From Theobroma cacao (lineage: Eukaryota; Streptophyta; Magnoliopsida; Malvales; Malvaceae): DNA of 64,000 bases. The translations under genes were made by a program, and so were the position numbers. The stretch's first letter is position 1. Each line of letters opens with the position of its first letter. The stretch lies in NCBI RefSeq assembly GCF_000208745.1, contig NC_030855.1:8846646-8910645 (forward strand). The letters run 5' to 3'. The notes under the pieces are model-generated. The model searched no databases. It had not been told where the DNA came from and saw only the letters and a program-made list of their open reading frames with translations. Shown one piece after another: positions 23,694-36,181 of the stretch.

Positions 23694-25630
23694 ATATATT
23701 CTTATAATTGATTTTAAATCAAAATATTTTTCATTTTTGGTTAAAATCAATCATAATTGGATGTCTATATTGGGAAACATGAAATGGGTGCCATCATTGA
23801 CAAGAAAAGTCCATTTATAGTCACACATGCCTTTGAAAGGCTTGTTAGTCACTTTAAATGGTTTTATAATCTAGTAAATGATTTTATATCAAAATTTTTT
23901 CATTCTTATTAAAGTAGATCATAATTGGATGTTTGCATCAGGAAACATGAAGCCAAAGCAATCCATTAACAAAAAAAGTCCATTTATAGTCATTCTTGCC
24001 TTCGAAAGCCTTGTTACTCGCTTTAAGTGCTATAATAATCTTATAAATGATTTCCAATCGAATTTGTTTTCATTTTTGGTTAAAACAGACCATAAATTAG
24101 ATGTTTGGATCAAGAAACATGAAGTGAAAGCCACGCATTAAGAAGAAAAGTCCATTTATAGTCACTCATCCCATTAAAAGCCTTATTGCTTACTTTAAAA
24201 GTATAATTTTAGAAATAATTTTAAATCAAAATCTTTTTCATATTTGGTTAAAAATCTTTTATAATTGGATGTTTACATTGGGAAACATGAAGCGGATGCC
24301 ATCCACTAAGAAGAAAAGTCCTTTTATGGTCATTAATGCCATCAAAGCCTTGTTAGTGGATTTGAAATAAAATCTTCTTTATTTTTGGTTAAAATTAATT
24401 ATAACTGGATATTTGCATTGGGAAACTTGAAGAGTACAACATCCATTGACAATAAAGTCCACTTATAGCCACTCATGCCTTCAAAAGCCTTGTTACTCGC
24501 TTTAAGTGGTTTAACAATCCTATAAATGGTTGTAAATCAAAATTTTTTTCATTCTTAGTTAAAATAGATCCTAATTGAATTTTTGTAAAGGGAAACACAA
24601 AGCGAATGTTATCCAATGAGAAGAAAAGTCTATTTATAGTCACTCATGTTATTGAAAGCCTTGTTACATGTTTTAAATGGTTTTATAATCTTATAAATGA
24701 TTTTAAATCAAAATCTTTTTTGTTTTTAGTTAAAATCCATCTGAATTGGATGTTTGCCTCAAGAAACATAAACCAGATGCCATCCATTGACAAGAATAGT
24801 CCATTTATAGTCACCATGCCATGGAAAGCCTTGTAACTTGCTTTAAATGGGTTTATAATCTTATAAATGATTTTAAATTGAAATCTTTGTAATATATGGT
24901 TAAAATCGATCCTAATTGGATGTTTGCATTGGGACACGTGAAGCGAATGCCAACCATTGACTAGAAAAGCCCATTTATAGTAACTCATTCTTTATTGCTC
25001 ATTTTAAGTGGTTTAATAATCTTAGAAATAATTTTAAACCAAAAATGTTTTTCATTTCTAGTTAAAACATATCATAATTTGATATTTGCATCGAAAATCA
25101 TGAAGCAGAAGCCACCCATTGACAAAAAAAGTCCATTTATAGTCACTCATGCTATCGAAAGCCTTGTTACTTGCTTTAAATGGTTTTAAAATCTTATCAA
25201 TGATTTTAAATCAAAATATTTTTTGTTTTTAGTTAAAATGCATCATAATTGGATGTTTGCATTGGGAAATGTGAAAGATGCCATCCATTGAGAAGAAAAG
25301 TACATTTATAGTCACTTAGTCCTTTTTACTTGCTTTAAAAGGTTTTATAATCTTATAAAAGATTTTAAATAAAAATTTTTTCGTTTTTGGTTACAATCAA
25401 TCATAATTGGATTTTGGTATCATGAAACATGAAGTGGATGCCATCCATTGACCAAAAAAAATCCAAACATAGTTATTCATACCTTTGAAAGCCTTATTAC
25501 TCGCTTTAAGTGGTTTAATACTCTTTTAAATGATTTTAAATCAAAATTTCTTTCATTTATGATAAAAAAGATCATAATTCGATATTTGCTTGGGAAACGT
25601 GAGGTGAAAGCCATATATTGGCAAGAAAAA
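23694..25630. repeat. 171-bp tandem satellite array, second block
   Basis: This continues the array after LTR I, with about 11 monomers, some shortened (for example near 24350 and 25290). The block ends at GGCAAGAAAAA, where LTR C was inserted, and the monomer resumes at 58800 with the next expected bases. Confidence 0.92.
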
Positions 25631-28600
25631 TGTAACACCTTGTACCCTCGTATAGAAGTCAATAAGACCTTATCAACGAGATGAAGGGTCAATTGACATA
25701 AATTTAAGTGTCAAAGAGCAATAACGGGTAAAAAGAATATTTTAGAATAAAATAATAATTTATTAATAAAATAATATTAAAAAATTAATATTTTATTCAT
25801 TATTGAGATTAGTCATGGAGGAGGATTATATGACTAATCTAAGTGGGGGAGAAGAAGTAAGAAAGAATTTTGAATAAAAATGATGTTAGTGGGGCCCACA
25901 TGCCTTTATTAAATAAAACTAGAGCGGGTAAGTAAATATTTAAATATTATGGTGATATCTTGGTGAAGTGCAAATTTTATATCCTATTTGTACAAGTGTA
26001 CAGGAAGGAAGATAAAAGGAAATTGGAATTAAATAAACGTTGGAATGATCAAATTGTAAAAGATGAAAGTTTGGAAGGTTGAATGGTAAATAAGGAAAAG
26101 TTTGAGGGCTTATGTGTAATTTTAATTAAATGGACATTTACTGACCAAGGAAAGTTAGATTATGTGAGATATTGATAATTCTATTTTTATAAAATTATTT
26201 TAGTCCAATTTTATTATTAAATATTAGCTAAGTCCTCAATTTTCAATTATAATTTACTTATTTTTAGTTGTTTTTATAATTAGTTTATTTTTAAGTGAGT
26301 TACTTTAATTTTATATTATTCTTTTTAATTTGATTATTATTTATTAGTTTTTATAATTTTTGTAGGAGCTAAAGGAATTGGGCTTAATTTTGCAAAGTAA
26401 AGTGTTAAAAGATCTAGAATCTACTTGCATATGCTTTAGTATTTTGGCCATAACTTGAGCTACAAAACTCTAAATGATGCAATTCTTAGACCATTGAAAA
26501 GCTAAGGCACAAAGCTACAATTTTATGGAGATCACATTACCCAGTTCTGCCTCAAAGATAGAGAAACTCGCATAAAAAAACGGCTAGATGTACTACATTG
26601 GGAATGAAAATTTGTAAAGATTGACAATTCATTTTTAGGCCTCTTATTACACTTTTAAGCCCAATTAAACCCTAGGTCAACTTAAGGAAGTATAGGTTAA
26701 GTTATTAGTATAAATAGGATAGTTTGAAGAACATTAGGGTAGACAACTTTTAGGAGACTCAAGAAGCTAGAAGTTGAGGCTGAAACTTAGAGATCAAGGC
26801 GAAAAATATTTGTTTTGTGTTCTTCCTTGGCTTTTATTTTTTGTTGTTACTCTCAATGGTTGAATTTATTATAAGGTTATTTGTTTTTGCAGTTATGAGT
26901 AACTAATTTTCTTTTTCTAGGGTTACAATTGAACTCACATGTAATATAAATTTTTAATCTCTTTCTTGCTTATTTTCAATGAGATTTGAATTGTTTATTC
27001 CAATTTGTTCTTAATGCTTTTAATTGCTTAGCCACTAATTAAATTGATTTAGGAACCTAAACAAACTTGGAAAAGGAAGTTTAGTGTAGACTAAAATTGG
27101 GATAGCATATGATCATATTAATTGGTTTGCGTATAAGATAGGGATATACCTATAGGCCATATGTAGCCAAATTAGAGGTTGAATTTAATGAATCTGTTTT
27201 AATTTCAATTCACATAAGATATAGTGTTTTGGTTAAAATAGATATTTTTATAAGATGAGTCGGGATACCCTTATAAATAATTTAAGACTCTAGGTTAGCA
27301 ATTCAACCCATTGAAATAAGTTAAGAAAGACAGGTAAAATTTGGATGAAGTGTGAGGGATATTGTAATCCTAGGCTTATTTGATTTGATATTTTCTCAAG
27401 TTATTATTATTTTGATTTTTCTTGTTGGTTTAAATTTTAGTGAATTAGTTTCAGTTAATCAATTAATTTTGAGTGTTTGGATAAATTAATTTGTTCTAGT
27501 TTTAGTACTTAGTACAATTTTAGCTCAATTCTCTATGGGATTGATACTCTACTTGCTTATATATTATCTATTCGATATGCATAGTTACGTAGTAGAATTT
27601 TAATTGACAAATATGAGATGTACATGTGAATTCACTATCACATGCAAATTATAGCATGCAAAAAGGAGAAGTTAGTGGGGACCACGTGGGACCCCCACCA
27701 TATGAGGTAAAAGAAAGAATAAGACAAAAATTTATTTGCATGTAATGTGATTGGTGCATTGGTGGTCAAATGAGAAAGAAGAAAGCGGGTTGCATGTGAC
27801 GTGAATAGGTCAAAGAGTGACTAAATAAACTATAAGGTGAATGTAGTGCATGGAATAAAGCAATTAAGAAAGAAATAATGAAAAGTGAGGTGGCGAGTGG
27901 AAAGGTTTCAAAAGCTTTTGCCTTGTGATTTTAACCACATAAAATATAAAAGAAATATGCCAAAAGTTATTAAGCTTTGGGTAATCCACCCATGAAAGAA
28001 AAGTAAAGAGAAAATGAAAGAAAATAATAGGAAAAGAATGACTTTGGGCAATCTGCCCATGTGTGGGCAAAATGAGAAAGTGAAAGCTGTTTTCAAGGCT
28101 TTTGACTTGAGGGGTCCGCCTATAACAAAGGAAGAAGAGAAAGGAAGAAAGGAGAAAGGAAGAAGGGGAGAAAAGAAGGTTCAACTTGAAGAAGAAAATA
28201 GACAACCAAAAGGTTTTCCTCCCCACCCACACACCATTGTTGAAGTTTAAAGAGATTTTGGTAGTTTGGCCTGGAGATTTCAAAGTAAAGAAGATAGAAA
28301 TTGTTAGTTTGGTTGAAATGCATGCTTTGTAATTCAATTATAATGTGGGATTTTTTTTTGTGGTAGCAAGAATTTACAAAGATTCAAAGAACCTAAGGCA
28401 TGCATGTAGGTAGATCTTGGAATGCATGGTGACTTTAGAGCTAAATAAGCAATGGGTAAGTGTTTTAGTCTTGAAAGCATAAGTAGAAAGGAAAAATGAG
28501 ATCTATGCTGATTATTTGTGTTTGCGGCAGCAATGGTGACCAAAGATGTGAGGAAGTTGTGAATGATATGTGGAAGTCAAGCTAAAATTGAGAGGTAAGC

Positions 28601-30138
28601 ATGCAATGTGACTACATTGTGTTGTGTTGGCTTTGATTAATTGAAAGTATATGGATTGTGTGTTAAATGATTGTGAATGATGTTGCAGAAAACAATGAAA
28701 TTTGGTTAAGGATTTGCTGGTTAATATGCTGCTGTATATGAGCACAATTAAGTGTATTGGGTTTGAATGGTTGATAGGAAGCATATAATTAAAGAAAGTG
28801 TGCTATGGCGGCATGTCGGACGAAGTAATTGGTGATCGGCAAGTAAAATTAGCTCGATATGTATCTGAGTCAATAGAGATGTAGTATCCCGTTATTGTAC
28901 TGTGAGTAAGGGGTGTCGATTTTTAAATTTCCATACTATATATATTTTGCTATACAATTACTTGACATGTCAATTTACTTTAATTAAGATTTATGGACAG
29001 CTTGAGCTAGTAGATATCCTAGGCAATTGTAAATGCTAAAGTGTTTGAAATTGTTTTAACTATATGTATATGAGTTTTATATGTAAAGGATTTCAAATAT
29101 TGGGAAACAAGCTTTTTAATACCATTTATGTCAAAACGTGCCTTATTGATTGTGAGATGCGCATCCATGAATGAGATTCATGCTCACCATGCTGATTTGA
29201 CATCTAAGCTTCATGCAAAGATTTTACATTGCAAGGTTTTACAAAAAAGGGTTTTAGTATACCACCATGATCGGTATTTTGAAAATGGGTTGCGATGAGC
29301 TTTTGAGAACCCTATTTGTTTTAAATGGTTTTACCAAACTGGGAGATTCGAGAGTAGGTCGAATGTCACATTGAGATAGTGTGACACTTGTGCACAAGTG
29401 AGCTCTAGCTAGAGAATCTTTGCGTCACCGACGGGCTGTTAGGTGTGGCAGGGGCCACAGCCTGTGATATATATATACTTGGCTAGGCCACCAGTGATAT
29501 ACGCAGTTAGGACCACTTGATTTCTCTAATGTCGGCTAACATCATTGAGATTGCCATGGTTGTGGGATCTGGTGGAGTGGAGCTCCCAAATGTTATTACG
29601 TGGAAGCAGGTCCACGAGTTCTATATTTCTATTACCTACTTGAGAGTGATATCTCTTTAAGTTTTCGATACATATTCTTTCGCATGGTGAGAACCATAAG
29701 ATTTTTCATAGCTCCCCTACTTATACGATGACATTGGATTTAACTCCTCGCGTACAAGGTGATTTACAAAATTGCATAAAGGCTTTGTTAATGCTTGATT
29801 TTACGGGAGCTTGCATGTTTACACTTATTTTCTTAAGTAAAGTGGTTAAATGATTTCGATGATAGAAATATTTACTTGTATTGGTTTTGATACTTGATTT
29901 GAACAATTATATTGCACTAAATTCCTTGTTTTACAAGTAAGGCACAACTACTTCATTTAATTTTAATTGGTTTATGCATACTCTTATATTTTAATATTTA
30001 AATCCTCTGCTTCATGCTTGTTTCCCATCTACGCCCTACTCACGAAGTTGATGATCACTGAGTCTGTGAGACTCACCCCCTCATCTTCCTTTTACAGATA
30101 AGTAATCAGCTCAAGTGCATTGCTTAGCACATCGAGAC
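25631..30138 (+). mobile_element. Long gypsy-type solo LTR C, left part
   Basis: The LTR starts TGTAACACCTTGTACCCTCG and is the same type as the LTRs of element A (minus strand, TGTAACACCCCGTACTCTCG), in the opposite orientation. It is split at 30138 by copia B; its last 369 bp are at 58431-58799. Excluding nested elements the LTR is about 3.4 kb. It contains AAGTGGGGGAGAAGAAG-like sequence (25840), a purine-rich stretch (28125-28190), and the block ATGTAGTATCCCGTTATTG with GTGAGTAAGGGGTGTC (28880-28918), which has a direct counterpart in LTR A. The flanking A-rich target (AAAAA / AAATG) gives no clean duplication. ORFs inside (such as 28014-28250 and 27864-28337) are low complexity. Confidence 0.85.
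26173..27609 (+). mobile_element. Solo LTR inside LTR C, possibly Tat/Athila-like
   Basis: The sequence from TGATAATTCTATTTTTATA to TTTTAATTGACA interrupts C. The homologous stretch in G2 (reverse complement of about 14260-14310) runs straight through from TAGGTTATGAGTA to ATATGAGATGTACATGTG. The flanks are GATAT (26168-26172) and AATAT (27610-27614), a 5-bp duplication with one mismatch. It holds a TATA-like TATAAATAGGATAG near 26711 and no ORF. The lineage name is a guess from the TGATAATTC start and overall look. Confidence 0.65.
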
Positions 30139-30614
30139 TGTTGGCTTCATTAGTTTTTGATGATAATAAAATATTCCCATTCATTTGTGTCTAACATCTT
30201 TGCTTGAGTGTGCAGGAAAATTAATATATGAAATTAATCATTTAACTCCTCAAAGAGTATATCAAAAGAAAAAGAGGAATAAAAATAACAAGATGTAACT
30301 ATCTATCAAGGAAGAAGCCTATTGGTGAAACAAGGAAGAATATTGGTTGACCTAGTTTCAAATTGGAAGAATGGCGAGCTGAAGAGTTTGAGAAACAAAA
30401 CCAACTTAGTCGACCAAGTTAGTCGACTATGTGCTCTCTGCCAGAATCTGCAACTTGTAACAGAACCAACTTAGTCGACCAAGTCAGTTGACTAAGAGCT
30501 CTTTGTCTACAAATTGAACTGGACCACTACAAGACAGATTAATGGTTAGAACTCATCCTTAACTATTTTCAACGGGCATAAAACTGCCAAACTACCATCA
30601 GAGTTACATCTCCA
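30139..30614 (+). mobile_element. 5' LTR of element B, first part (U3)
   Basis: This matches the first ~476 bp of the LTRs at 16111 and 57375, including both AGTCGAC motif copies. It stops at CTCCA (30610-30614), the target duplicated by element A, just before the TATA box. Confidence 0.95.
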
Positions 30615-33600
30615 TGTAGCGACCCCTCCTCGACTGTTACTGACGTCCGAGAATTTCGAGAGAACACGCCAAGTCCTAAACAAGCCTTCACAGATATCAA
30701 TTATCAACTATCACACATTAATTGGACAGTCTCGTAATCATCATAATTTTATTAATAATAAATATTCTCGATACATTGTATTCCATCATCACATAAGTAT
30801 GTCAACGTTGTACCCAAGTGTTTGTTTCCATAACTGAATATACTATAATTGACCCAACCTCTAACAGCGGAGCGACTTGGAATAGGTTGCGAGGAGATGC
30901 CTTGCCTACATCGCGATGGACAATAATACTGATGAATAGCTCGCTAGTTGATCACTATCTGTAAAAGAAAAATAAGGGGGTGAGTCTCACAGATTCAATG
31001 ATCATCGGCTCCGTGAGTAGAGGATAGATGGGAAACAAGCAATAAGGTAAAGATTTGGAATAATAAAAATTGCAAGAGTAGATAAAAATATTAAATTCAA
31101 ACGGAGATTTGTGCCTTATATATATAAGAAAATATCAAGAATCTCTTGTAAGTCATAACCAAACATAATGTATATCAAGTCAAGTAAGTAAACTTTTGTG
31201 CAACGAGAAGGTTATAACCATTTTCAAACTAAATCAGTAAAATATCATTTTAAACCTCGTGTTCGTAAAAGATCTCTGCAGTCCAAATTATCTCATGTAA
31301 TACTCAAATTAAATCAATAAATTTGGGCAAGCTCTTACGAAACCAAATAATAACCAGGTTTATACACAATTCGCAAATCACCTCGCATACGAGGGTACAA
31401 TTCATATAACAGTAAAACTAGGGGGAGCTGCAGAAAACCGTATAATTTCGTTTTCACCATGCAAGAAATAAGAGTCTGAAAACCTAAAGAGATTTTTGTC
31501 TCGAGTAGGATATCAAATAAAATTCGTGGTCCCACTACCACGTAATAACCTCCTGGAGCCTCGCTCTACCGGATCCCACATGCCATGGCAGTCTCAACGA
31601 TGTTGGCTGACATCGGAGAATCAAGCGGTCGAAACCACAAAATCATCTATTGGCCTAGCCACGCATACAAATATCACAGGCTGTGGTCCCTACCATGCCT
31701 AACCGCCTGTCGGTGACCCAAATATTCTCTAGCTAGAGCTCACTCGTGCATGAAGGTCACAATTAACCGAAGTGACAACAAACCTACTATCGAATCTCTT
31801 GGTTTGTAAAACCATTTTGCAATTGTGTTATGTCCTTAAAAGCTCATGTCAAAATTATTTTCAAAACCTTCAACAGAGGGTATGATAAAATCTATCATTT
31901 TCTCAAAATATATTTATGCTTGAATTTCAAAACAATAATTCGCATGGTGAATAAGAGATATAACCATGAATGCACACCTGCACAAATTAAGGCACAGATT
32001 TTGAGGCAAAATAGTGTGAAAAGCTTGTTTCCCAATTTTCAAAACACTGTACATATATATTTATACATATATATATATTCAAAACGATTTCTAAACATAA
32101 TTTGCAACCACAATTTCCTAAGATTGCTACCAACACATGCTATCCACAATTTTCACGTTTAAAATAAATCATACGTATAGGTATATATTTATGAAAATTT
32201 TAAAATTGACACCCCCTACTCACTTTAGAATAGCGGGACACTACATCGCTATTAGTTTGAAAACGTATCTACTTATTCCTTCTTGCCGATCGCTCATTAT
32301 TTCCTCTGGCCTGCCAGCATAATATACCACCTTTACTTATTTCTCTTAAATATTGAAACCCACTATATATATATTATTTTATTATTATATATATTTTTTC
32401 TTTTATGCCCCTATTACCTTTCCTTCACCCGATCTCTTTCTCACCCTTTTTGCTGTAGCCTTCATCCTTCCTCCTTGCTCCTTCACTCCCAAAGCCGGCA
32501 GCAAGCTTTCTACTTTCATTCTCACCTCCGGTCACCATAACAGCCTAGCTTCCTCTCTTTTCCTTCCAAAAAATCCAGCAGCACAAGGTCTCTCTTTCCT
32601 CTCAAAAATCGACAGCACAAGGCCTCTCGTTCCTCTCTCAAAAATCAACTCCTTTCCTCCTTTTATTTTGCTCCATAAATGGCTTCCTCTCTTATCTATT
32701 TCTCCCATCAAGACCGGCTACAACAACCCAATAAATTCTCCCTTCAACTTGCAACACTTCCTCCTTTCTCTCTCACATTTCGGCTCTTTCTCCCTTTCTC
32801 TTTTTCTCCCTAAATGGCTAAGGATAAAATGAAAGAGACAAAGAAAGGTTGTATTTGATATGACTTCATGGTGGGGCCGCCAATGACAAGTTTCTTGTCA
32901 ATGTTCCCCCACTCATTTTTCCTTTATTCTTCTTTCTTTCTCTCTAAAGTTCGACTACTCCTCCTTTAAATGGCTTTGACTTTTCTTTGCCTTTCTCTCT
33001 TTCATCTCTTCTATATCACTTGACCGACCCCTATCTTTTTTTTTTGTTCTTTCTCCCTTGTGTCCTTAAACCAGCCACTACCATCATTTAACTTAAAAAA
33101 ATATTATATTTTGGCCTCTTTATCCCACATATGGGCGGCTGCCCATGTGATCTTTTATAATAATTTTTTTATTATTGTTAGTATTTATTTTATTCCCTTT
33201 AATTATTAAAATTTACATGTAAGTCCTCAATTTCATTTTATTTACTACACAACCCTTCAACTTTTGTATTTTTAAATTTGATCTTTCTGATGCATTTAAA
33301 ATTCTAATTTCCATCTATCTTTTTTCTTTTACACGTGTACAACAAGAATATCGAAATTGCATTTCAACCCGATATCACCATAATATTTTAAATATTTACT
33401 TACCCGCGCTAACTTGATTTAATAAAATCACACAAGCTCAATTATCATCGTTTTTCTTTGAAATTCTTTCTTATTTCTTCTCCCCCACTTAGATTAATCA
33501 TGTAATCCTTTTTCATGACTAATTCCAATAATAGATAAAATATTAATATTTTAATATTATTTTATTCATAAAGTAATATTTTATTTCAAAATATTCTTTT

Positions 33601-33699
33601 TACTCGTAACTGCTTTTCGATCCTTAATTTACATGAAGTGACTCTTCGTTTTATCGATAGGGTCTTATTGATGGTTAAACGAGAGTACGGGGTGTTACA
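30615..33699 (-). mobile_element. 3' LTR of element A
   Basis: This is an intact 3085-bp LTR, reading on the minus strand from TGTAACACCCCGTACTCTCG to GGTCGCTACA. It contains pyrimidine-rich stretches (32870-33070, plus strand) and CAGCACAAGG repeats near 32580-32640. ORFs at 31830-32162 and 32353-32832 have no recognisable domain and lie antisense to the LTR. Confidence 0.93.
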
Positions 33700-33730
33700 A
33701 TCTCCCCCACTTAAAACGAATTCGTCCTCG
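33700..33730 (-). other. Polypurine tract and 3' end of internal region of element A
   Basis: On the minus strand the sequence reads TTCGTTTTAAGTGGGGGAGA just before the LTR start TGTAACACC. A G-run of this kind before TGTAAC is typical of Tekay-like plant gypsy elements. Confidence 0.85.
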
Positions 33731-35068
33731 AATTCAATTCAACGTACGATGAGTAATCAGAATTCTAAAATTCTTCTACATCACTTTCGTCGGATATTCT
33801 TAATAGAGGATCTTGGTCTTATGAATTTTATCAATTTCCAATCTTTATAGAAAACTCGACAATTTCATAATATAGTTAATTATAAGTACCACACTGCTTG
33901 AATTAAATCAATATTATTCTTTATCTTATAAATAGAAATTAAATATATCATTAATCCCAATCACAGCTCAATTAAATCATTTTTAAATGATCAATTATGC
34001 ATGTTTACATAACCATCCACAATTCCTCTACCTTGATCTTTTATCAAGCCTTTCAACATTCAAGCATTTATTCAACCATTGACTACGAGTCTAACTTGTC
34101 AATCAATCTCTATTTCGGTTTACCTACTTCCATACAATTTCTATTCGAGCATTTCATAATACGTAAGGATGAAGACATGCTTTATTTATTTCAGATATAT
34201 TTAACATCATGGATGATTCAAATCTAATAACCATTAGTAACCATATTCCCAAAACAAAACTCTAGTACTTTCACGATCGAGTGCGTACTAGATAATTTCA
34301 ACTTATACCACAAGGCATTTCAATAATTAACGATATTCTTGAAAATATATCTTTATAGTCTTAATCAATCTCTTTAATCAATAGCTCAACCACTTAAAAA
34401 TTAAATTGCTCAAAATTTTCCTTTAAAGTTCTTTTCCAAGTCTCGTCTTGATTACTAATCATCTCTATATCTCCAATGTCATAGCTAATTTGTTCGTCAT
34501 CAGCCACATACAACATATCTAACTTGAAATCCCTTAAATTTACTCCAGATGCCAAATCTCATGGCCTTATTAGTTGATCAATCTAAAGATGGAATTAGAC
34601 ATTTATCTTTCCTTAAGTGCACCTTAAAATCAAGGAATCATTTACTGAAACCTTTCCAAAATTAACTTCTTTTAGTCCTATTATCTTAAAAATTAAATCC
34701 ATAATTATTCATTCTCCATCATGGGCTTTATGCCAAACAAGCAGATTTTAAACTTTTCTTACATGAATTCAAATGCACAACTCTCATGCATAAGTTATAA
34801 ATTTCTCCCAAAATCTTCATATATGAAAACTATATATTGGAGTTATACTAAAACTAATACATTGTTTTCCATTGCCCCTTAGGATACTAAATTCATGGCA
34901 TACTTATCTATTTGTATACTTCATAATAGCCTAACAAAGTCTAGCTTACAATTAAGCTAGTTCATATGCCAAGCCTTTCAGACTATGTCAAAAACACCAA
35001 GCTGATCGCAGTATGATAGAATTTTGAGTTCATACTAGAAGTATAAACAGTTAACTTTAAGCTAATAG
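33731..35068 (-). other. Non-coding internal region of element A (distal part)
   Basis: This is AT-rich sequence with no ORF longer than about 75 codons and no recognisable retroelement domain on either strand. It may be remnant or unrelated filler of the non-autonomous element. Confidence 0.6.
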
Positions 35069-35083
35069 TATTATAATAAACTT

Positions 35084-36166
35084 TTTTTTTATGTTGGAAA
35101 TTCACGCAAGGCCTAGCTAACCTGTTAAATTTTATTAATTACAAAATAAAAAGTACAAAGGAAGGGGACCTAAACCATACCTCCAAGTTACCTGATCATG
35201 AGAAAGTTTTAGATAAGCACCTAGAGTAAGGAGAACCATTTTACGTGCATAACTTTTGATGCTATAGTGAAACAAATATTCCCTACTATTACATGGAGTC
35301 AATAAACTAAAATAAAATTGAAAACAGAAAATGTTAATAAGAAAAGCACTTAGAATGGAGTGTTTTATTTGATGACCATAATTTTTACTATCGCCATAAA
35401 ATTGAAACACATCCATATTACAAAATTCTATGTGACTCGCAAAATAAGAGAAGTAAAGTAGGAGTACTACTCTTTTACATTCATTTAAAGTGAACATAAG
35501 GTAAACTAACTTTATCTAATCTAAGAATACCTCTAAGCTGACCTTGTGCTTGTGAAAATACTTGTAGGTTCTAGTGCGTATGCCCCTTATTTGAGAGATG
35601 GTCTGCTGCCTGGTTCCCCTCTCGATAGATGTGCAAAATCCGAAAAGAAATACCACTCAAGGATCTGGGAATGGAAGCAAGCAAATACCGAGTCCTAGAG
35701 GATCCCTGATGAACCTCATTTATCATGTGAACCACTACTTTTGCATCCATTTCTATCCAGAGTCTAGTAACATTGTACTCAATACACAAAAGTAAACCCC
35801 TGTGTAGTGCTATTAACTCTACCTATAATGAATCACACGATCTGAAATTTTCAAAAAATTCGAAAATCATGGTACCTGTATGGTCTTGAAGGAGTCCTCC
35901 CTCGGCAGCATTCTAAAAATTGTGCTTGGAACTGCCATCAACATTCAACTTAAACTCACCTGCTGATGGTTTATGCCAAGAGGATATTTTTGAAGAATAT
36001 GGGATTGCCTGCTGAAATGTTAGACCCCACGCTTGAGCAATCTGTAGGTCTCCCCTCCATTGCCACTAGTGGAATTGCCTTCCACGAAATAATTGGTGGA
36101 TGAGTTTGAGTACTCTCCACACTACTCTGTTAGGATACATACCAAGGTCCCTATGCTTCGCATCAT
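35084..36166 (-). mobile_element. 5'-truncated LINE with 15-bp target duplication
   Basis: A 1083-bp insertion is flanked by TATTATAATAAACTT at 35069-35083 and 36167-36181. It reads on the minus strand and ends in a short poly-A (T-run at 35082-35090), as expected of a LINE inserted by target-primed reverse transcription. Its only recognisable coding part is an RNase H-like C-terminal domain. The 5' end, including endonuclease and RT, is missing, which is typical truncation. Confidence 0.93.
35568..35975 (-). pseudogene. LINE RNase H-like domain remnant
   Basis: Reading the minus strand from about 35975: WHKPSAGEFKLNVDGSSKHN, a stop, AAEGGLLQDHTGTMIFEF, a second stop near 35810, then an open stretch 35571-35789. 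That stretch has LLLCIEYNVTRLWIEMDAK, VVHMINEV and SFRILHIYREGNQAADHLS. The NVDGS start, the central W.E.D pattern and the HIYREGNQAADHLS end are typical of the plant LINE RNase H domain (RVT_3 type), which would degrade RNA in RNA-DNA hybrids. Two in-frame stops and the truncated element mean it is not functional. Confidence 0.88.
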
Positions 36167-36181
36167 TATTATAATAAACTT

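Noticed and set aside
27864..28337. 157-codon minus-strand ORF
   Set aside because: It lies in LTR C opposite a purine-rich stretch, and no domain or homologous frame is kept in LTR A.
32353..32832. 159-codon ORF and its copy at 47340-47681
   Set aside because: They are antisense to the LTR of element A, low complexity, and the two LTR copies do not keep the same frame.
35135..35497. 120-codon minus-strand ORF in the LINE as a separate gene
   Set aside because: It is downstream of the RNase H stop, in the LINE 3' region, with no recognisable domain.
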